Shown piece by piece: positions 33,561-45,197 of a stretch of DNA of 64,000 bases (its first letter is position 1; each line of letters starts with the position of its first letter). The stretch covers positions 1,178,001 through 1,242,000 of the forward strand of contig JAWHQI010000202.1 in assembly GCA_033032865.1 (NCBI GenBank), written 5' to 3'. Source of the DNA: Dactylorhiza incarnata. Lineage: Eukaryota > Streptophyta > Magnoliopsida > Asparagales > Orchidaceae. The notes under the pieces are model-generated. The model ran no database searches and was not told the DNA's origin. It worked only from the letters and a program-made list of their open reading frames with translations. A program made the translations under genes and the position numbers.

Positions 33561-34610
33561 AAAATACATCAAAGTACCTGCGATGAACCTTGCTGGGTCC
33601 CGGGGCCTGGCCAAGTCTAGGGCATAAGCCTGCTCCCTGTACTGTCTCCGATCATCGCCCTGAAATCCACGACCTCGACCACGTCCTCGGCCCCCGAGAT
33701 GCTGACCGCGTGGTGCTGCCTGAAGTGCTGGTGGAGCATTCCTCTGGGGGCAGTTCCTCTTGATGTGGCCGAACTGGTGGCAGTGAAAGCACTCCGGAGG
33801 TGGCCCACCTCCTCCAATCCTTGGTATCTCCCTTATTTGCAGAGGCTGAGGAGCCAGCATTACCGGCTCCCTTTGAACCTGCCTCTCCCCCTGACGGGGT
33901 CGGACCTCCGTCCTTCCTTCTCCAGCGTCTCGGCCTCTCGGCTGATCCCTTCTGCCACTTCTTCCCTGATCCTCCATTGGTCTCTTTCTCCCACGAACAA
34001 CTTGCTGGTCTCCTTCCAACTTCTTGGCCATCTCCAGGATCTTCGTCATGCTGCCGTCGGAGACGAAGAGGAGGGCCTGCCTCATCTCATCACGAAGGCC
34101 CTTATAGAATCTCTTTGCATATCCCGCATCATCCAGCTGGTATGATACCGCAAACCGGGATAGGTGGGTAAACTCCTGGTGGTACTCCAGCACTGACCTA
34201 CTCCCCTGCCGCAACTGCAGAAACCTATCCTCCAGATCATCTCTTGCCGACTACGGCACAAAATGCTCTAGCAGCGCCGCCTTGAAATCATCCCATGCAA
34301 CATCTGCTGCCTCCAGTCCCGGATAAGCTGTAGCCAGGAACCTCTTCCACCACCTCTTGGCATGGGATTCCAAGCATGAAACCACCAGTGGCACCTCCAT
34401 ATCCACCGGGCACTGGATTCCCGTCAACATCTCATGCATAATATCCACCCACTCCTCAGTTCTTACAGCAGTCTCCATCCCGATGTATGCTGGTGGGGAG
34501 AGACCCCGAAAGATGCTCAGCCAGTTGTCCCCGGGGTTTTGCTGAGGAGCCGGTGCCTGCTGTGCCCTGAACGTCTCCAAAATGGCAGTCAGTGTCTGCC
34601 CCAACTCCAT
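33561..34610 (-). pseudogene. E5 gag
   Basis: The ATG at 34610 opens MELGQTLTAILETFRAQQAP. The gag core (LSIFRGLSPPAYIGMETA, RWWKRFLATAYPGLEAADVAW) is followed by a TAG at 34251-34253, probably from CAG. In phase after it come [14 protein letters not shown] and [14 protein letters not shown], a basic linker, and a CX2CX4HX4C knuckle ([14 protein letters not shown]) at 33750-33791. Upstream in-phase codons lack an ATG, so 34610 is the best start. Between the knuckle and the protease there is an extra stretch of roughly 30 residues (about 33470-33590) not usual in related elements. Confidence 0.9.
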
Positions 34611-34877
34611 CTGCTGGAACGGGGTAGGAGTCGGTGGTGATGGGACGACGTTCGGAGTCGGTGGAACTCCATGCTGCGGTGTAGGTTTCGTCGCCGGCTA
34701 CATAAGAAAGATTGCACTCGTAAGGAACTTAGCTAAGGAAAATTCAGTTATAAGTGGACCTTTTCATGTGATTTCCCTTATGGGCACACATTGCTTCCGC
34801 TGCTAGTTTGTCCGCAAACTAAGCTCGCGCGGGGTGGCCCAGGGTTTGTGGATGGCTTTCCTTTGGATCGAGGTTTC
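34611..34877 (-). other. E5 5' leader
   Basis: Untranslated stretch between primer site and gag start. No hairpin array or repeat was noticed. Confidence 0.6.
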
Positions 34878-34889
34878 GCTTTGATACCA
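34878..34889 (-). other. E5 primer-binding site (tRNA-iMet type)
   Basis: Minus strand TGGTATCAAAGC, two bases after the LTR end; one mismatch from the usual TGGTATCAGAGC. Confidence 0.8.
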
Positions 34890-34891
34890 CT

Positions 34892-37800
34892 TTTAAGACC
34901 CCATTTTTTTTTTGCAAAAACCACCGGGTCTTAGGCCCAGAACCGCCGTTTTGCGGTGACACCCTCGCTCGGGAAGGTCGCCACTACAAAATGCCTATCC
35001 TGCCGGCCAATTCGATCACATAGAAAAGTAAGGTTTAAATGATTAAATAAGCTAAGTCCACATCACATATAATTAAACCATCAAGAGATGTCCACATACA
35101 TAACTGAAACAGAAAGAAACGATAACAAGGGCTTCTGCCCGATACAAAATAGCCTCACTACAAAGATCACTCGCGGAAGCAAATCAACTATAACAAACAC
35201 TCACGGATCCTGTCATCTGTGCTCCTGAGCTAGACTATCCCGCCTCCATTTGCACCGGCCTCTGGTGCTGCCCCGTCGCCGCGGTCTCCTAAAATGATAA
35301 GGTTCACCGACCGTCAGTCAAAATGACACAGCCAATTCCCCACCCCTCCCCCCAGGCTCCTAGGCACCGTATGGGGAGGAGGAAGTGGAGGACAAACAAG
35401 GGGTAATACACAAGCAGATGACAAGGTGAATTCTACACTACACAGGTGTATATATATAAATGAAGCAGGAAATAGAAAGCAGCATGCTAAAAGAATATAA
35501 TGAACAGTAAGCAGTAACTATAGTGGCAGGTAAATATTATAAAAATAACCATTGATTTATAGGAATGCCCATACAAACCTATAGACCAAGGGGTCGTTTA
35601 GTAGGGCCTATCATATAAAAAGTCCCATACCAATTTATACGATAGGTGTCAGGGGTTGAATGCTATGTTTATGCCATGATATGCAGAGTATGTTATTATG
35701 CTATGATCATACAAGTGCAACTCACTCACTACGACTCTATGAGCATAGACCTTTAGTTCCCTCTTTTTGGAGCTAGCAAGACTCCCAGGATACTCCCGTA
35801 GTGGTAAACGGAAGCGGTGGGTTGGGCCTCGCCCACCTCTAGGTTGGTATATGCACTACCTAACCTAGACCTATCGTACGCCTCAACGCAAAACCGCGGA
35901 GCGCCTGCGTACTCTTACTGACTGGACCGCCAGACTTTTATGGCTAAGTGCAAATACCGCACTTGCCGAGCCCAAGTATCAACGTCGGTGCAACGATCGC
36001 CAACACGAAGGACCCACCACCTTATGCACATGCAACATATCTTCCAACAATTCCGAGCTACAAGCTCCCCGGGCTAACCCGCCCGTCACCAATAAACATC
36101 TCAGAATCATAAGTTCACCGGACTAAACCGGCTAGACTCCTATAAGAAAACCCTCGTAATACCCTACCTATATTAAACCTAGGTGCTCTAAGGTGCTAAC
36201 GGGAAAAGATGATCTTTCGTCAATCCAGGACGACCTATCCCAAGGGTGGCTCCCCACCACCCTAGGACTCACCAAACCCTAATTACTCCAGGGATCCTCA
36301 TATTATTACATGACTACCACTCAACCCTCACATCTCCAAATCAATGACCACCAGTTTGACCCTTAACCCCAAAGTTGCCAAATTGCTAAACGCAGACCAC
36401 CCTTAACGATTTGATGCTCATGAAAGGAGGTACCTTAAATAATCAATTCTATGACCCAATACTTTAAATGGGGGGTCCATGCTACTTATTTAAGATCAAA
36501 CCCAAAGTTTCATAATTTTCTCATCATTATTCATATTTAAAACAATTTCTCCAAAATATAACTTCCCAAGGTTTGAACTACAAGTGTACTTTTCTGACTT
36601 CCAAAGCCTACCACAATTTTTAAATAATTCAAGGGTACCTAGAAACCAGTAGATAAAAAATTTTAGGAAAATCCAGCAAGATTTACTATTTTTAAAAATT
36701 CCAAAAGCCATTTATTTCCAATAAATTCCAAAGGAGGTACCCTCATATGAACTCCAATCCTTATGCAAATTTATACAGAGGTGACTCATACAAAAATATT
36801 CTTTCATACAAAATTTGATCATGTTCCATAGAGGTTACATTTGTAATTTCTACAAATGATATATTTGCAATTAAATCCAAATTGAACTAGAGGTACCAAA
36901 AATATCAATCCATAAATTATGAGAAAAATACTGTGGGTTCATGATGGTATGAAATGTCATCCAGCAAAGATTCATGCAATTACAGAAAACTAACACCCTA
37001 AAATTAATCATTCCAAAAATGGCCAACAATATGAATAATTACAATTTGAACCTCCAGAAGATTTCTAATGGTTCTAACAGAATCTTCCAGGGATTAATAA
37101 CATTAAAACTAAGTTGGTGACAGAAGATGGTTAATTATTAAGTATTATTTCTTCCTAAATCCCAAAACCCTAAATATTTACAAATCTACCCAAGGATTTA
37201 TTACCTAGGTTTGGCAACTCCAAACCCCACTAATTTCTCACAGTAGTATTATATGGTCACCAAGATCAGTTCCCTAAAATTTCAAGTCAAACCATTAAGG
37301 TTTGTCCCCTCTTCCTTCATTGGCCTCTAATTGCACCCCTTTAGGGTTTAACCTAGGGTTAGGGTCAAAACTTCTCCAAATCCATCCAAACTTCTTGTGA
37401 GGGTATTATAGGACTCATAGAGCCCAGAGGAGTCCATTACACACCTCTCCAAGGACAACCACTCCTATGTCCTTCACAAACCCTAAAGGGCCTCCTAAGG
37501 TTAACCACTAGGGTTTAAGGGCACACTAAGCCCTAACTCATCCAAAATTGCTCCTTGGGGTGTCCCATACATCCCAAGTCAGCGACCAAGGTCACCCCTT
37601 CAATCAGTGGGAGGAAGCCCCTCCACACTTCAAAAATTTACTTAAGTTCACTTTTGCCCTAAACATAACCTTTAAGCAAGCAAATGTCCAACGGAAACTC
37701 CCTAATTTGCCCAAGTCCAAACTACTCACTACACTGGCCAGGGGTCAGTGAATGACCACCCAAGATCCTACCAACATTTGGTGAGGAGTGGGGTTCTATT

Positions 37801-39715
37801 GGGTACCTAATTGGGGTGCAAATAGCATTTAACCCCTTTGCAAAATACTAGGGTAAACCTCCTCCAATGACCACCAAATTTGGACCAAAGGTTGGCATGG
37901 GGGAGGGTGATGTGCACCCCAAATATGAAGCCAATTGGCTTTGTGGAAGAGTGGGGGCACTCACCCAAAGTTTTGCCTAAACCTAGGGAGCCTAAGGTTG
38001 TCTTGGTGAATTACCCCACCAAATAAACTCCAAAAATTATGAGATTTTAACCAGGGACCCTACTTACTCTCTAGGACCACCCATCCAAGTTTGGAACTGT
38101 TTTGAGGTGCTTAGGGCACCTAATTAGGTCCCACAAGGATTATTGAACTTTTCCAAAAATTATGGGGAAAATTTCTCCAATCAATCTGATTTTTGGACAT
38201 GTCCTACATATGTAAAAGACTAGCCTACACCCCAAATTTCAAGTCATTTGGAGTTTTAGATTGATGGGAGCATCCAAAACAAGCTCTGGTTAGCCCTATG
38301 GATAGACCTCACCAAAATGGGTGTTGTGCCCTAACCAGGGCTCCAAATCGAGTGAACTCAATTTTGGATTAAACTAGACATCAGGGGCTCCAACTTTGAT
38401 GTTGGCCAATTTTTCCCTAGAGGCATCTAAGTATTTTTAAAGGAATTAACTAACTACTGCATTTTAATCACAGAAAATAGGAATTAATACTAAGGGGCTC
38501 ACGAATCTTGGCGCAGATCCAACAGCGCCTGGTTATCGTCCCCGATGAACCAGCGGCTAGGATCTGCAGCGCCTGGGCCGCCTTGATCGATGATTTCCCG
38601 GCCACCTGAGCGCCGCCCCGGCCGACCAACGCCACCACCACCTCCGTTGAGGTGGTGGCCGGCGATGAGCGGTGTTTGCTCAGCCGGAGGTGGCCGGAAT
38701 CGTGTTCTGGAAGGAGAAGCCCAACCCGATCGACGAGAGGCTTGGCTGGCTTGATTCCCGGCCAATTGGCCACGAAATGAGCCGCCGACGATTGGGATCT
38801 AATCCTCAGGAGTCAGGGAAGGGAATCGGACCTGTTGATGGGCTTGCCGTCGCGCTGTCCTCGTGTACACCATGGGAGCTCGGGGTGGTTGCGGTGCCAT
38901 GCCGATTCAAGCCTATAACACATGATTTCCTCTGAAAACTTGGGTGTTTCTCTCCTCTCTGGCTTCTGAAGATGGTGGGGGGGGGGGGGGGGGGGGGGTC
39001 GAATGAAGGTGATGGTGGCTTTAACCACCATTGCCATTAATGGCCTCTTCGAATTCTTCCAAGACCGGCCCCCATTCATTCCCCCTGTCTTAATCACTCT
39101 TGGAACTTGCTGGAAACTCCTCACAATCGGTAGAGGAGATGAAAGGGAGTGTTAATGGGGGAGGCCAAAGGGTGAATCTCCTTAATGGCCATGAATGGCC
39201 TCTTTCTCTCACCTCAAAAATGGGGAAACCTCCATTTTCTCCCTCCTAATCACCATGGCCGGTTTCTCTATTCTCTCATGAGTTTAATGCTAGTCTACTT
39301 AGGCTGGTTGACCAACCAAATGAGTTAGCCCAAAGGGATTGGGTTAGGTTTAGGAGATTTGACCTAAATTGGGCAATTTTGACTTTTGGTCAAATTGGCC
39401 AATTGGGTGACCCTAGGATGGGGCTTTTGGGTCCATTGGGTTCCAAATTAAGTTTAGAAACTATTGGTGGGGTCAATTTGGTCATATGAGTCTTAGTTGA
39501 CCCAATCTAAGCTGATTTGACCAAAACAGGCTAAATTGACTTTGGTCAAATTGAGCCCTAGGGTTGACTTGGTCATGGGGCTTTTTGGTCCACAGGGTCC
39601 CCTATGATATGATAACACTATGGGTAGGGTCAATTTAATATGGTGATGGTCACTTTGGGTACTTTGTGGAGAATTGTCATTTTGACCTAAAAAGGGCATT
39701 TTGGTCAATTTGCAC
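34892..39715 (-). mobile_element. E5 5' LTR, truncated at its U3 start
   Basis: It matches the 3' LTR with scattered substitutions, has one copy of the 455-bp unit, a 421-bp block absent from the other LTR (37335-37755) and a G22 run at 38977-38998. It stops at TGCAC 39711-39715, equivalent to about 29579 in the other copy; the first 430 bp or so of U3 with half of the W-box cluster are lost. The length budget (4824 - 421 + 909 + 429) reproduces the 5.74 kb of the other LTR. Confidence 0.92.
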
Positions 39716-41424
39716 GAAATCCATGGAAACGTCATCGAATTTCCACTCCGGAATCGGTAATGACTTCAAAAAGCCACCGGGCTTCTGACATTCCGCCTTC
39801 ACTAGTGCACAAGTGTGGCTCTTGGCCACGTAGTGAGCGATGTCCCTCTTCATACCCGGCCACCAGAAAAGGACCTTCATGTCCTTGTACATCTTCGTGC
39901 TCCCCGGATGAACTGAATACCTGGTACGATGCGCCTCGTACATCAACTCATCGCGCAGCTCACCCACCTTGGGGATGCACAACCGGTCGCCTCTCCACAG
40001 CAACCCATCACGCACCTGAAACTGGGCATCCGGCCCACCACCAGCCTCCTCCGCGTAGCGCTTTAAACTCGGATCGAGTTCCAAAGCCTGGCGGACTCTA
40101 TCTGCGAGGTCGTACTGTACCTCAGCCCAACTCAAACAGGTACCGGCCCTCCTCCGCTTCTCCACGCAAGAAATACCCAAGGCCTCCAGGTCACGTATCA
40201 GGTGCTCATCATGCATCTGAATCCAGTTGGCCTGCGCTGGAGCCCTGCTACTGAGAGCATCTGCGACAACATTCCCCTTCCTGGGAGTGTAGTGGATCTC
40301 GAAGGTGTAGTCCCCAAGGAACTCCATCCACCTCTGCTGCCGCATAATCAGCCCCTTCTGCGTCAGAAGGTACTTCAGGCTCTTATGGTCCGTGAAGATG
40401 CGATCTTCAAGCCATACACATAATGCCGCCACAGCTTCAGGGCAAATATCACGGCCGCCAACTCCAAGTCGTGGACCGGATAGTTCTGCTCGTGCACCTT
40501 CAGCTGGCGAGAGCCATACGCTATTACCTTGCCATGCTGCTGCAGAACACAGCCAAGGCCGCTCCCAGAAGCGTCGGTGTAGATCTCGTAGCCTTCCGCT
40601 ACAGTAGAAAGAACAGGCCACTCCCTGATGGCCGCAACCTTCACCGGATCTACCGCCACACCCGCTCCACTAACCACATGGCCTAAGAATGCCACGGAAG
40701 GTAGCCAGAACTCGCACTTCGAGAACTTGGCATGCAACTGGTTCCTCCTCAGACCCTCCAAGACTACTCGCAGGTGATCACCGTGCTCCTCCTCGGACTG
40801 AGAGTAGACCAGTATGTCGTCAAGGAAGACGACCACAAACCGGTCGAGATACTCTCGGAAAGTCCGGTGCATCAAGTCCATAAACACCGAAGGCGCATTA
40901 GACAGCCCAAACGGCATCACGGTGAACTCATACTGCCCGTACCTTGTACTGAAGGCAGTCTTCGGGATGTCGCACTCCCTGATCCGCACCTGATAATAGC
41001 CGGACTTCAAGTCCAGCTTCGAGTATACTGTCGAACCAACGAGCTGGTCGAACAAGTCGTCTATCCTCGGAAGAAGATACTTGTTCTTCTCGGTCAGCTT
41101 GTTCAGCTCCCGATAATCGATGCAAAGCCGCAGGCTACCATCCTTCTTTTTGACAAAGAGGACCGGTGCACTCCAAGGTGACGAACTTGGACGCACGTAG
41201 CCCTGCTCAAGCAACTCCTGCAACTGTAGCTTCAACTCCATCAACTCCTTCGGAGCCATACGATACAGCGAGCGGGCCACAGGCTTAGCGCCTGGCACCA
41301 ACTCAATCGTGAAATCTATCTCCCGCTGCGGTGGAGCACCGGGGAGATCACTCGGGAACACATCGGGGAACTCTGAAACTACCGGAACATCCACTAGGCT
41401 GGGCCTCGACGTTGAAGCCTCCAC
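39716..41424 (-). pseudogene. E4 reverse transcriptase, RNase H and start of integrase
   Basis: RT opens [20 protein letters not shown] and keeps an intact catalytic [13 protein letters not shown]. After [12 protein letters not shown] the frame goes straight to [16 protein letters not shown], an in-frame loss of about 65 residues between RT and RNase H. A frameshift near 40400 follows; the other frame continues [15 protein letters not shown] and YTPRKGNVVADALSS. The integrase zinc-binding part (RTRYSVHPGSTKMYKDM...HTCALVKAEC) runs to WKFDDVSMDF, where the E5 LTR begins. Residues read beyond 39716 belong to E5. Confidence 0.9.
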
Positions 41425-41842
41425 TAGAGCAAAGAATAACTCTGCTCCCTATCGCACTGCCTTGGACACCTGGAGAGCAGACAACGGCATCTTGCTCGAT
41501 CCACGCATGCCCGCAAAGACCGTCTCACGATCGGCACACTGCCCAAACCTCACCTCCTTGGTGGTGCAATCGATGCACGCACGCTGTTCCGACAGCCAGT
41601 CCATGCCGAAGATTACATCGAACTCAACCAGGGGGAGTAACGATGCTTTCAGGTCATACTCCTGGCGTCCAACTAGGACCTTCACGCAGCAACTCCTCTC
41701 CACACGCATCGAATATCCATCCGGCAGTAGGACCTCCAGTCCATCTGCAGAAGCAATCGACGACGCACCAATACGTTGGAAGAAGTCCGACGACAAGAAG
41801 GAGTACGAAGCTCCAGTATCGAAAAGCGCTCTCGCCCGAGGC
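41425..41842 (-). pseudogene. E4 protease, fused to truncated gag
   Basis: The active site reads RALFDTGASYSFLSS (intact D-T-G), followed by VIFGMDWLSEQRACIDC. It stops at a TAG near 41449. Immediately upstream, gag ends at YLYEFTRLG, so the gag C-terminus, knuckle and gag-protease linker are missing. Confidence 0.88.
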
Positions 41843-42412
41843 GGGTGAACTCATACAGGTAGTCAACGACCAGTCTATCACCCTGCGTCAGAGCTAGAAA
41901 CTGGTTCTCCATCGCAATCTGCTACGACGGAGACACATACCTTGCCAGGAAGATTTTCGAGAACTCTTCCAACGGTACATCAACCAGTCGCCTTCCCGCA
42001 AACTGGAGCCTCTCTACCTCATCCCACCACCGCCTGCTTCCTTTTCCAACAAGAAAGTAGCGAAGGTCACTTTCTACGCTTCATCCGACTGTATCGCTGT
42101 CAGAATTCGCTCCATATGCGACAGCCAGTCCTCGGCTTCAGCTGGGGATTCAACCCCGGTAAACAGGGGAGGTCGAAATCCCAGGAAGTGCTTCAGCTGT
42201 TGCTCAGCAGCACGCCTCACGGGGACTTGCTCCACTCTTAGTGGCACTGGGGCCACTTCCTGCACCGGCGGTTGACCTTTCCTTCCAGGCTGGCCATTCA
42301 ATGCAGCTAGAACGGCTTCTGTGACAAGCCGAACCATCTCAGCAGACGGAGGTGTAGGAGCCTCAGCAGACCCGCTACTCTCCACCACGTCACGGGGACG
42401 CGACGGTCCCAC
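41843..42412 (-). pseudogene. E4 gag N-terminal part
   Basis: The ATG at 42412 opens MGPSRPRDVVESSGSAEAPT; FLGFRPPLFTGVESPAEAEDW is the gag core start. A TAG after IQSDEA (one step from AAG) and frameshifts follow; the remainder (KVTFATFLLEKEA, then NQFLALTQGDRLVVDYLYEF) can be read across frames. No zinc knuckle remains. Confidence 0.85.
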
Positions 42413-42667
42413 TGCACTTCGAGTGCCCTACACGAGTGCATCACACAGTTAGGCGATAGCATAGTCGCAACTAACAACAAAAGGACCACTCAGGTTCCAA
42501 AATCATGCAATAATTGTTGGTTTGTTGTTACATTTTATTCCCAAGTGGACATTTTTGGGTTTATTTTATGTCTCGACGGTAGCGCACACACGTGCTCACC
42601 ACCCCTTAAAAGAATTCATCCACGAATTCCTGAGAAGGACACGGAACCCTAGAAGCTGATAGCAATT
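42413..42667 (-). other. E4 leader with degraded primer site and a PPT-like motif
   Basis: Next to the LTR the minus strand reads AATTGCTATCAGCTTC, at best a degraded tRNA-iMet site (TGGTATCAGAGC). About 40 bp further it reads GATGAATTCTTTTAAGGGG, very like the context before 3' LTRs in this window, which is unexpected beside a 5' LTR. Confidence 0.6.
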
Positions 42668-45192
42668 TGTAACACCCCCATCCGTTCGGGAGCATATGAC
42701 AGAAGGTTCGGCCGGGGCCCCACGCCATATACTACAAAACAAACGGGAATGTCACTTAATTGAAATATCGAACGACGCTATACAACGAAGCCTAACTCAG
42801 AGCATTCTATGCGGAAGCAAAAGAGAGAGACAAGAAATATAAACCACAAAACCCGAACCCGGGTATGTCCACTTCTATTACTTGGAATGAAATGTTTTAT
42901 ACAACAAAATTTACGCACGACGGCCTTACAATTTACCAACATCGGCGCGCAGGCCGGCCATACATGAAAAGCAAAAGAACATCAAAAGGCCTTCAAGGGA
43001 CGCAGCAGCACAAGGGCTTCAGCCCGCTATGAGCCCGCTATGTTCCCGCTCGGTCCGACATCTGTACAACAAGCCCACCAAAAACGGTGGCAAAACAGGG
43101 CAACGGTCAGCTAAAGCTGACTAAATTATAACGACTCCACCCCTTCGAGGGGGGTGGCAATTCTAACCATCCCTGCAAAACAACCTCAGCAGCATATATA
43201 TATATATATAAGAGTGCGACTAGCAAAGCCCACAACAGTTCATACATATGCAACAATCACAAACGTGGGAATGGCCTCCACGTCTCGTGCTCTCAGGCAC
43301 TCTTTGGTGTACTCCGCCTTCCACCACCATCCATTCTCGATGGCTTTGCCCTTCGAGGCTAAAGTCGGTGGCCCGAATACCAGGGCTCTCCCATGCTTTT
43401 AATTGTGAACATCCCGTAGTCCGAAGACTCTTTCCCGTTGCTTCCCGACATGCTGTATGAGCCTTACTAATCAGGTGCTGCAATGGTGCGGTTTCAGGTT
43501 CGCCAAATGCCCGTTGTTCACAGCTCTTGTTGTACAACACGAAGAGCGGGTATGGCGTCCCCTCATCCCAGGTATTCTCAATTAGCCGGCTCTACGGGCC
43601 GCTAAGTCATCCACCAGGACACCCTCACAGGTCGGGCACACAGGCCTCAGGTCCTCTCAACAGGTGGGCACAACAACATCACCAGAACTCAGTCTGGGAG
43701 CTATCCCGGCGTTAATGCTAACGCCTGACGGTAGCGCACAGAGACCTTATTTTGGCTTCTAGCTGTGGGTGCTTCCCGGGGCACACCACCAGGCATTGCT
43801 GCACAAACAGTAGCACTCCCACTGCCTCAGAACGCACAAAATCACCAGAACCAAGTCTGGGAGCTACCGCCCGGCGATAACGCTAACGCCGGCGGTAGTG
43901 AACAGAAACTCCATTTCTGTTTCTAACTTCGGGTGCTTCCCGGGCACACCCCCAGGCGTTGCTGCGCACGCAGTAGCACTCTCTAGTCCTACGAAGCAGT
44001 ATAACAACACGGAGCTTTCCCCCGGCACGCACAATATCAAAAGCATCACCAATCCAGACGAACCGTCTCAGATGGGCTTCACACAGCGCGGCTACGCCCA
44101 TTTTACGCATGGACTCTACATGTATGCAAGATTTGACGGGGATAACACGAATCGACCCGTCGGAGGCCACGACCTCACCCTTTTGGGTAGGGGCCTCAAC
44201 GATGCACGGAAAAGGACTAGGACACGTCCAAATGAGGGTAGAAGAGATCGTTACCCTTAAAGTGCGCTTCTGAACCATAGGTTGAACACCACGGATTTGG
44301 TTTCCGCACACCGGTCCAAGCTCCAAAATGACCACGTGAGTTCTTCCTCGCACTTCGCCGGCCAAGCTCAAGCACCACGGCTACGCACACAGCAACACCC
44401 AACCCAAAGGGGTCGGCCTTCTCCTAACCGGCGGTGGCCGGGACAAAGAGAGGAGGAGAGGACTCGGCTCGGGCTTCTCCTTCCAACAGCAAAACGAGAG
44501 AGAGGAGAGGGGCTCAACTCCTCCTTGTCGACGGGAGAAAAGGAGAGGAAGGGGGAGCTGGGTCCTCCTTGCCCTAGGCGGCGACGGGAAGGGGAGAAGA
44601 GGGACTCGAGTGAGGGAGTTCCTCCAGGCGAATTCTCCACACGAGAGGAGCTCGGCTCCTTGCCGTCGGGAGAGAGGAAACGAGAGGAGGGAGATCGGGA
44701 GGGCTCGACACTCCTCCTGGCGGCCGTTCTGCGTGAACGAGGGCGAGAGAGAGCGTGATCGGGGAGGGGGATCGGGAATGAGAGGGAGAGGGGGTATTAG
44801 GGGTTTTATCAAAACCCTAGCCCATCCCTGCTATCCGCAGACCGTGCTCCTAACCGCACCCCAAACACCGCTATTCGCACCCCACTAATGATTCGATCGG
44901 CCCGATCTCCTTCTCCGCTCAAATTCACGGAGCAGAATAAACAGGGCGCACGAGCATCGGCGCATGGTCAGTGGTCGTGCGTGAAGCACCTCCACTGATC
45001 GTGCGCGCTTACCGCAACAGAACTCTGTTTTCTTGCGAATTAACGCACGATCGCTGATGCACGATCACTGGTCGTGCGCGAAGAGAAACAATGGTCGTGC
45101 GCGAAGAGCTGCTATGAAATTTCCAGCCTAATCCGAGCGCAGCACCACCTCTCCGCCTAACTCGCTGAACTACGACTTCTTGGGGTGTTACA
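42668..45192 (-). mobile_element. E4 5' LTR (2.53 kb)
   Basis: It is bounded by TGTAACACCCCC (42668) and GGGGTGTTACA (45192). It includes a 111-bp block missing from the other LTR and a shorter (TA)n run at about 43195-43210. The 164-bp duplication and U3 CGCACGA cluster are both present. GC-rich frames at 44282-44812 correspond to those in the other LTR and are not genes. Confidence 0.9.
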
Positions 45193-45197
45193 GCTCG
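45193..45197. repeat. Target-site duplication of E4, right copy
   Basis: GCTCG directly after GTTACA, identical to 21389-21393. Confidence 0.9.

Larger units (their letters stand above)
24272..39715 (-). mobile_element. E5: gypsy element with giant LTRs, nested in E4 integrase
   Basis: Two near-identical LTR regions (24272-30008 and 34892-39715) flank an internal region of 4.9 kb with primer site, leader and a single gag-pol frame on the minus strand. LTRs end TGTAACATCCCC (minus) and GGTCTTACA. The right LTR lacks its first 430 bp or so, and about 0.7 kb of the adjacent E4 integrase is missing too, so a post-insertion deletion removed that junction. Confidence 0.9.
21394..45192 (-). mobile_element. 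E4: Tekay/Del-like chromovirus, hosts E5
   Basis: Two LTRs with termini TGTAACACCCC / GGGGTGTTACA and a perfect 5-bp target duplication bound 23.8 kb. Removing the E5 insert (24272-39715) leaves about 3.4 kb of internal sequence. Gene order on the minus strand is gag, protease, RT, RNase H, integrase. The chromodomain-like tail places it with Tekay-type chromoviruses. Internal deletions in gag and RT/RNase H make it non-autonomous. Confidence 0.9.

Noticed and set aside
39677..39715. C-terminal residues QIDQNALFRSK after the E4 integrase start
   Set aside because: They are encoded by the E5 LTR beyond the junction and not by E4.
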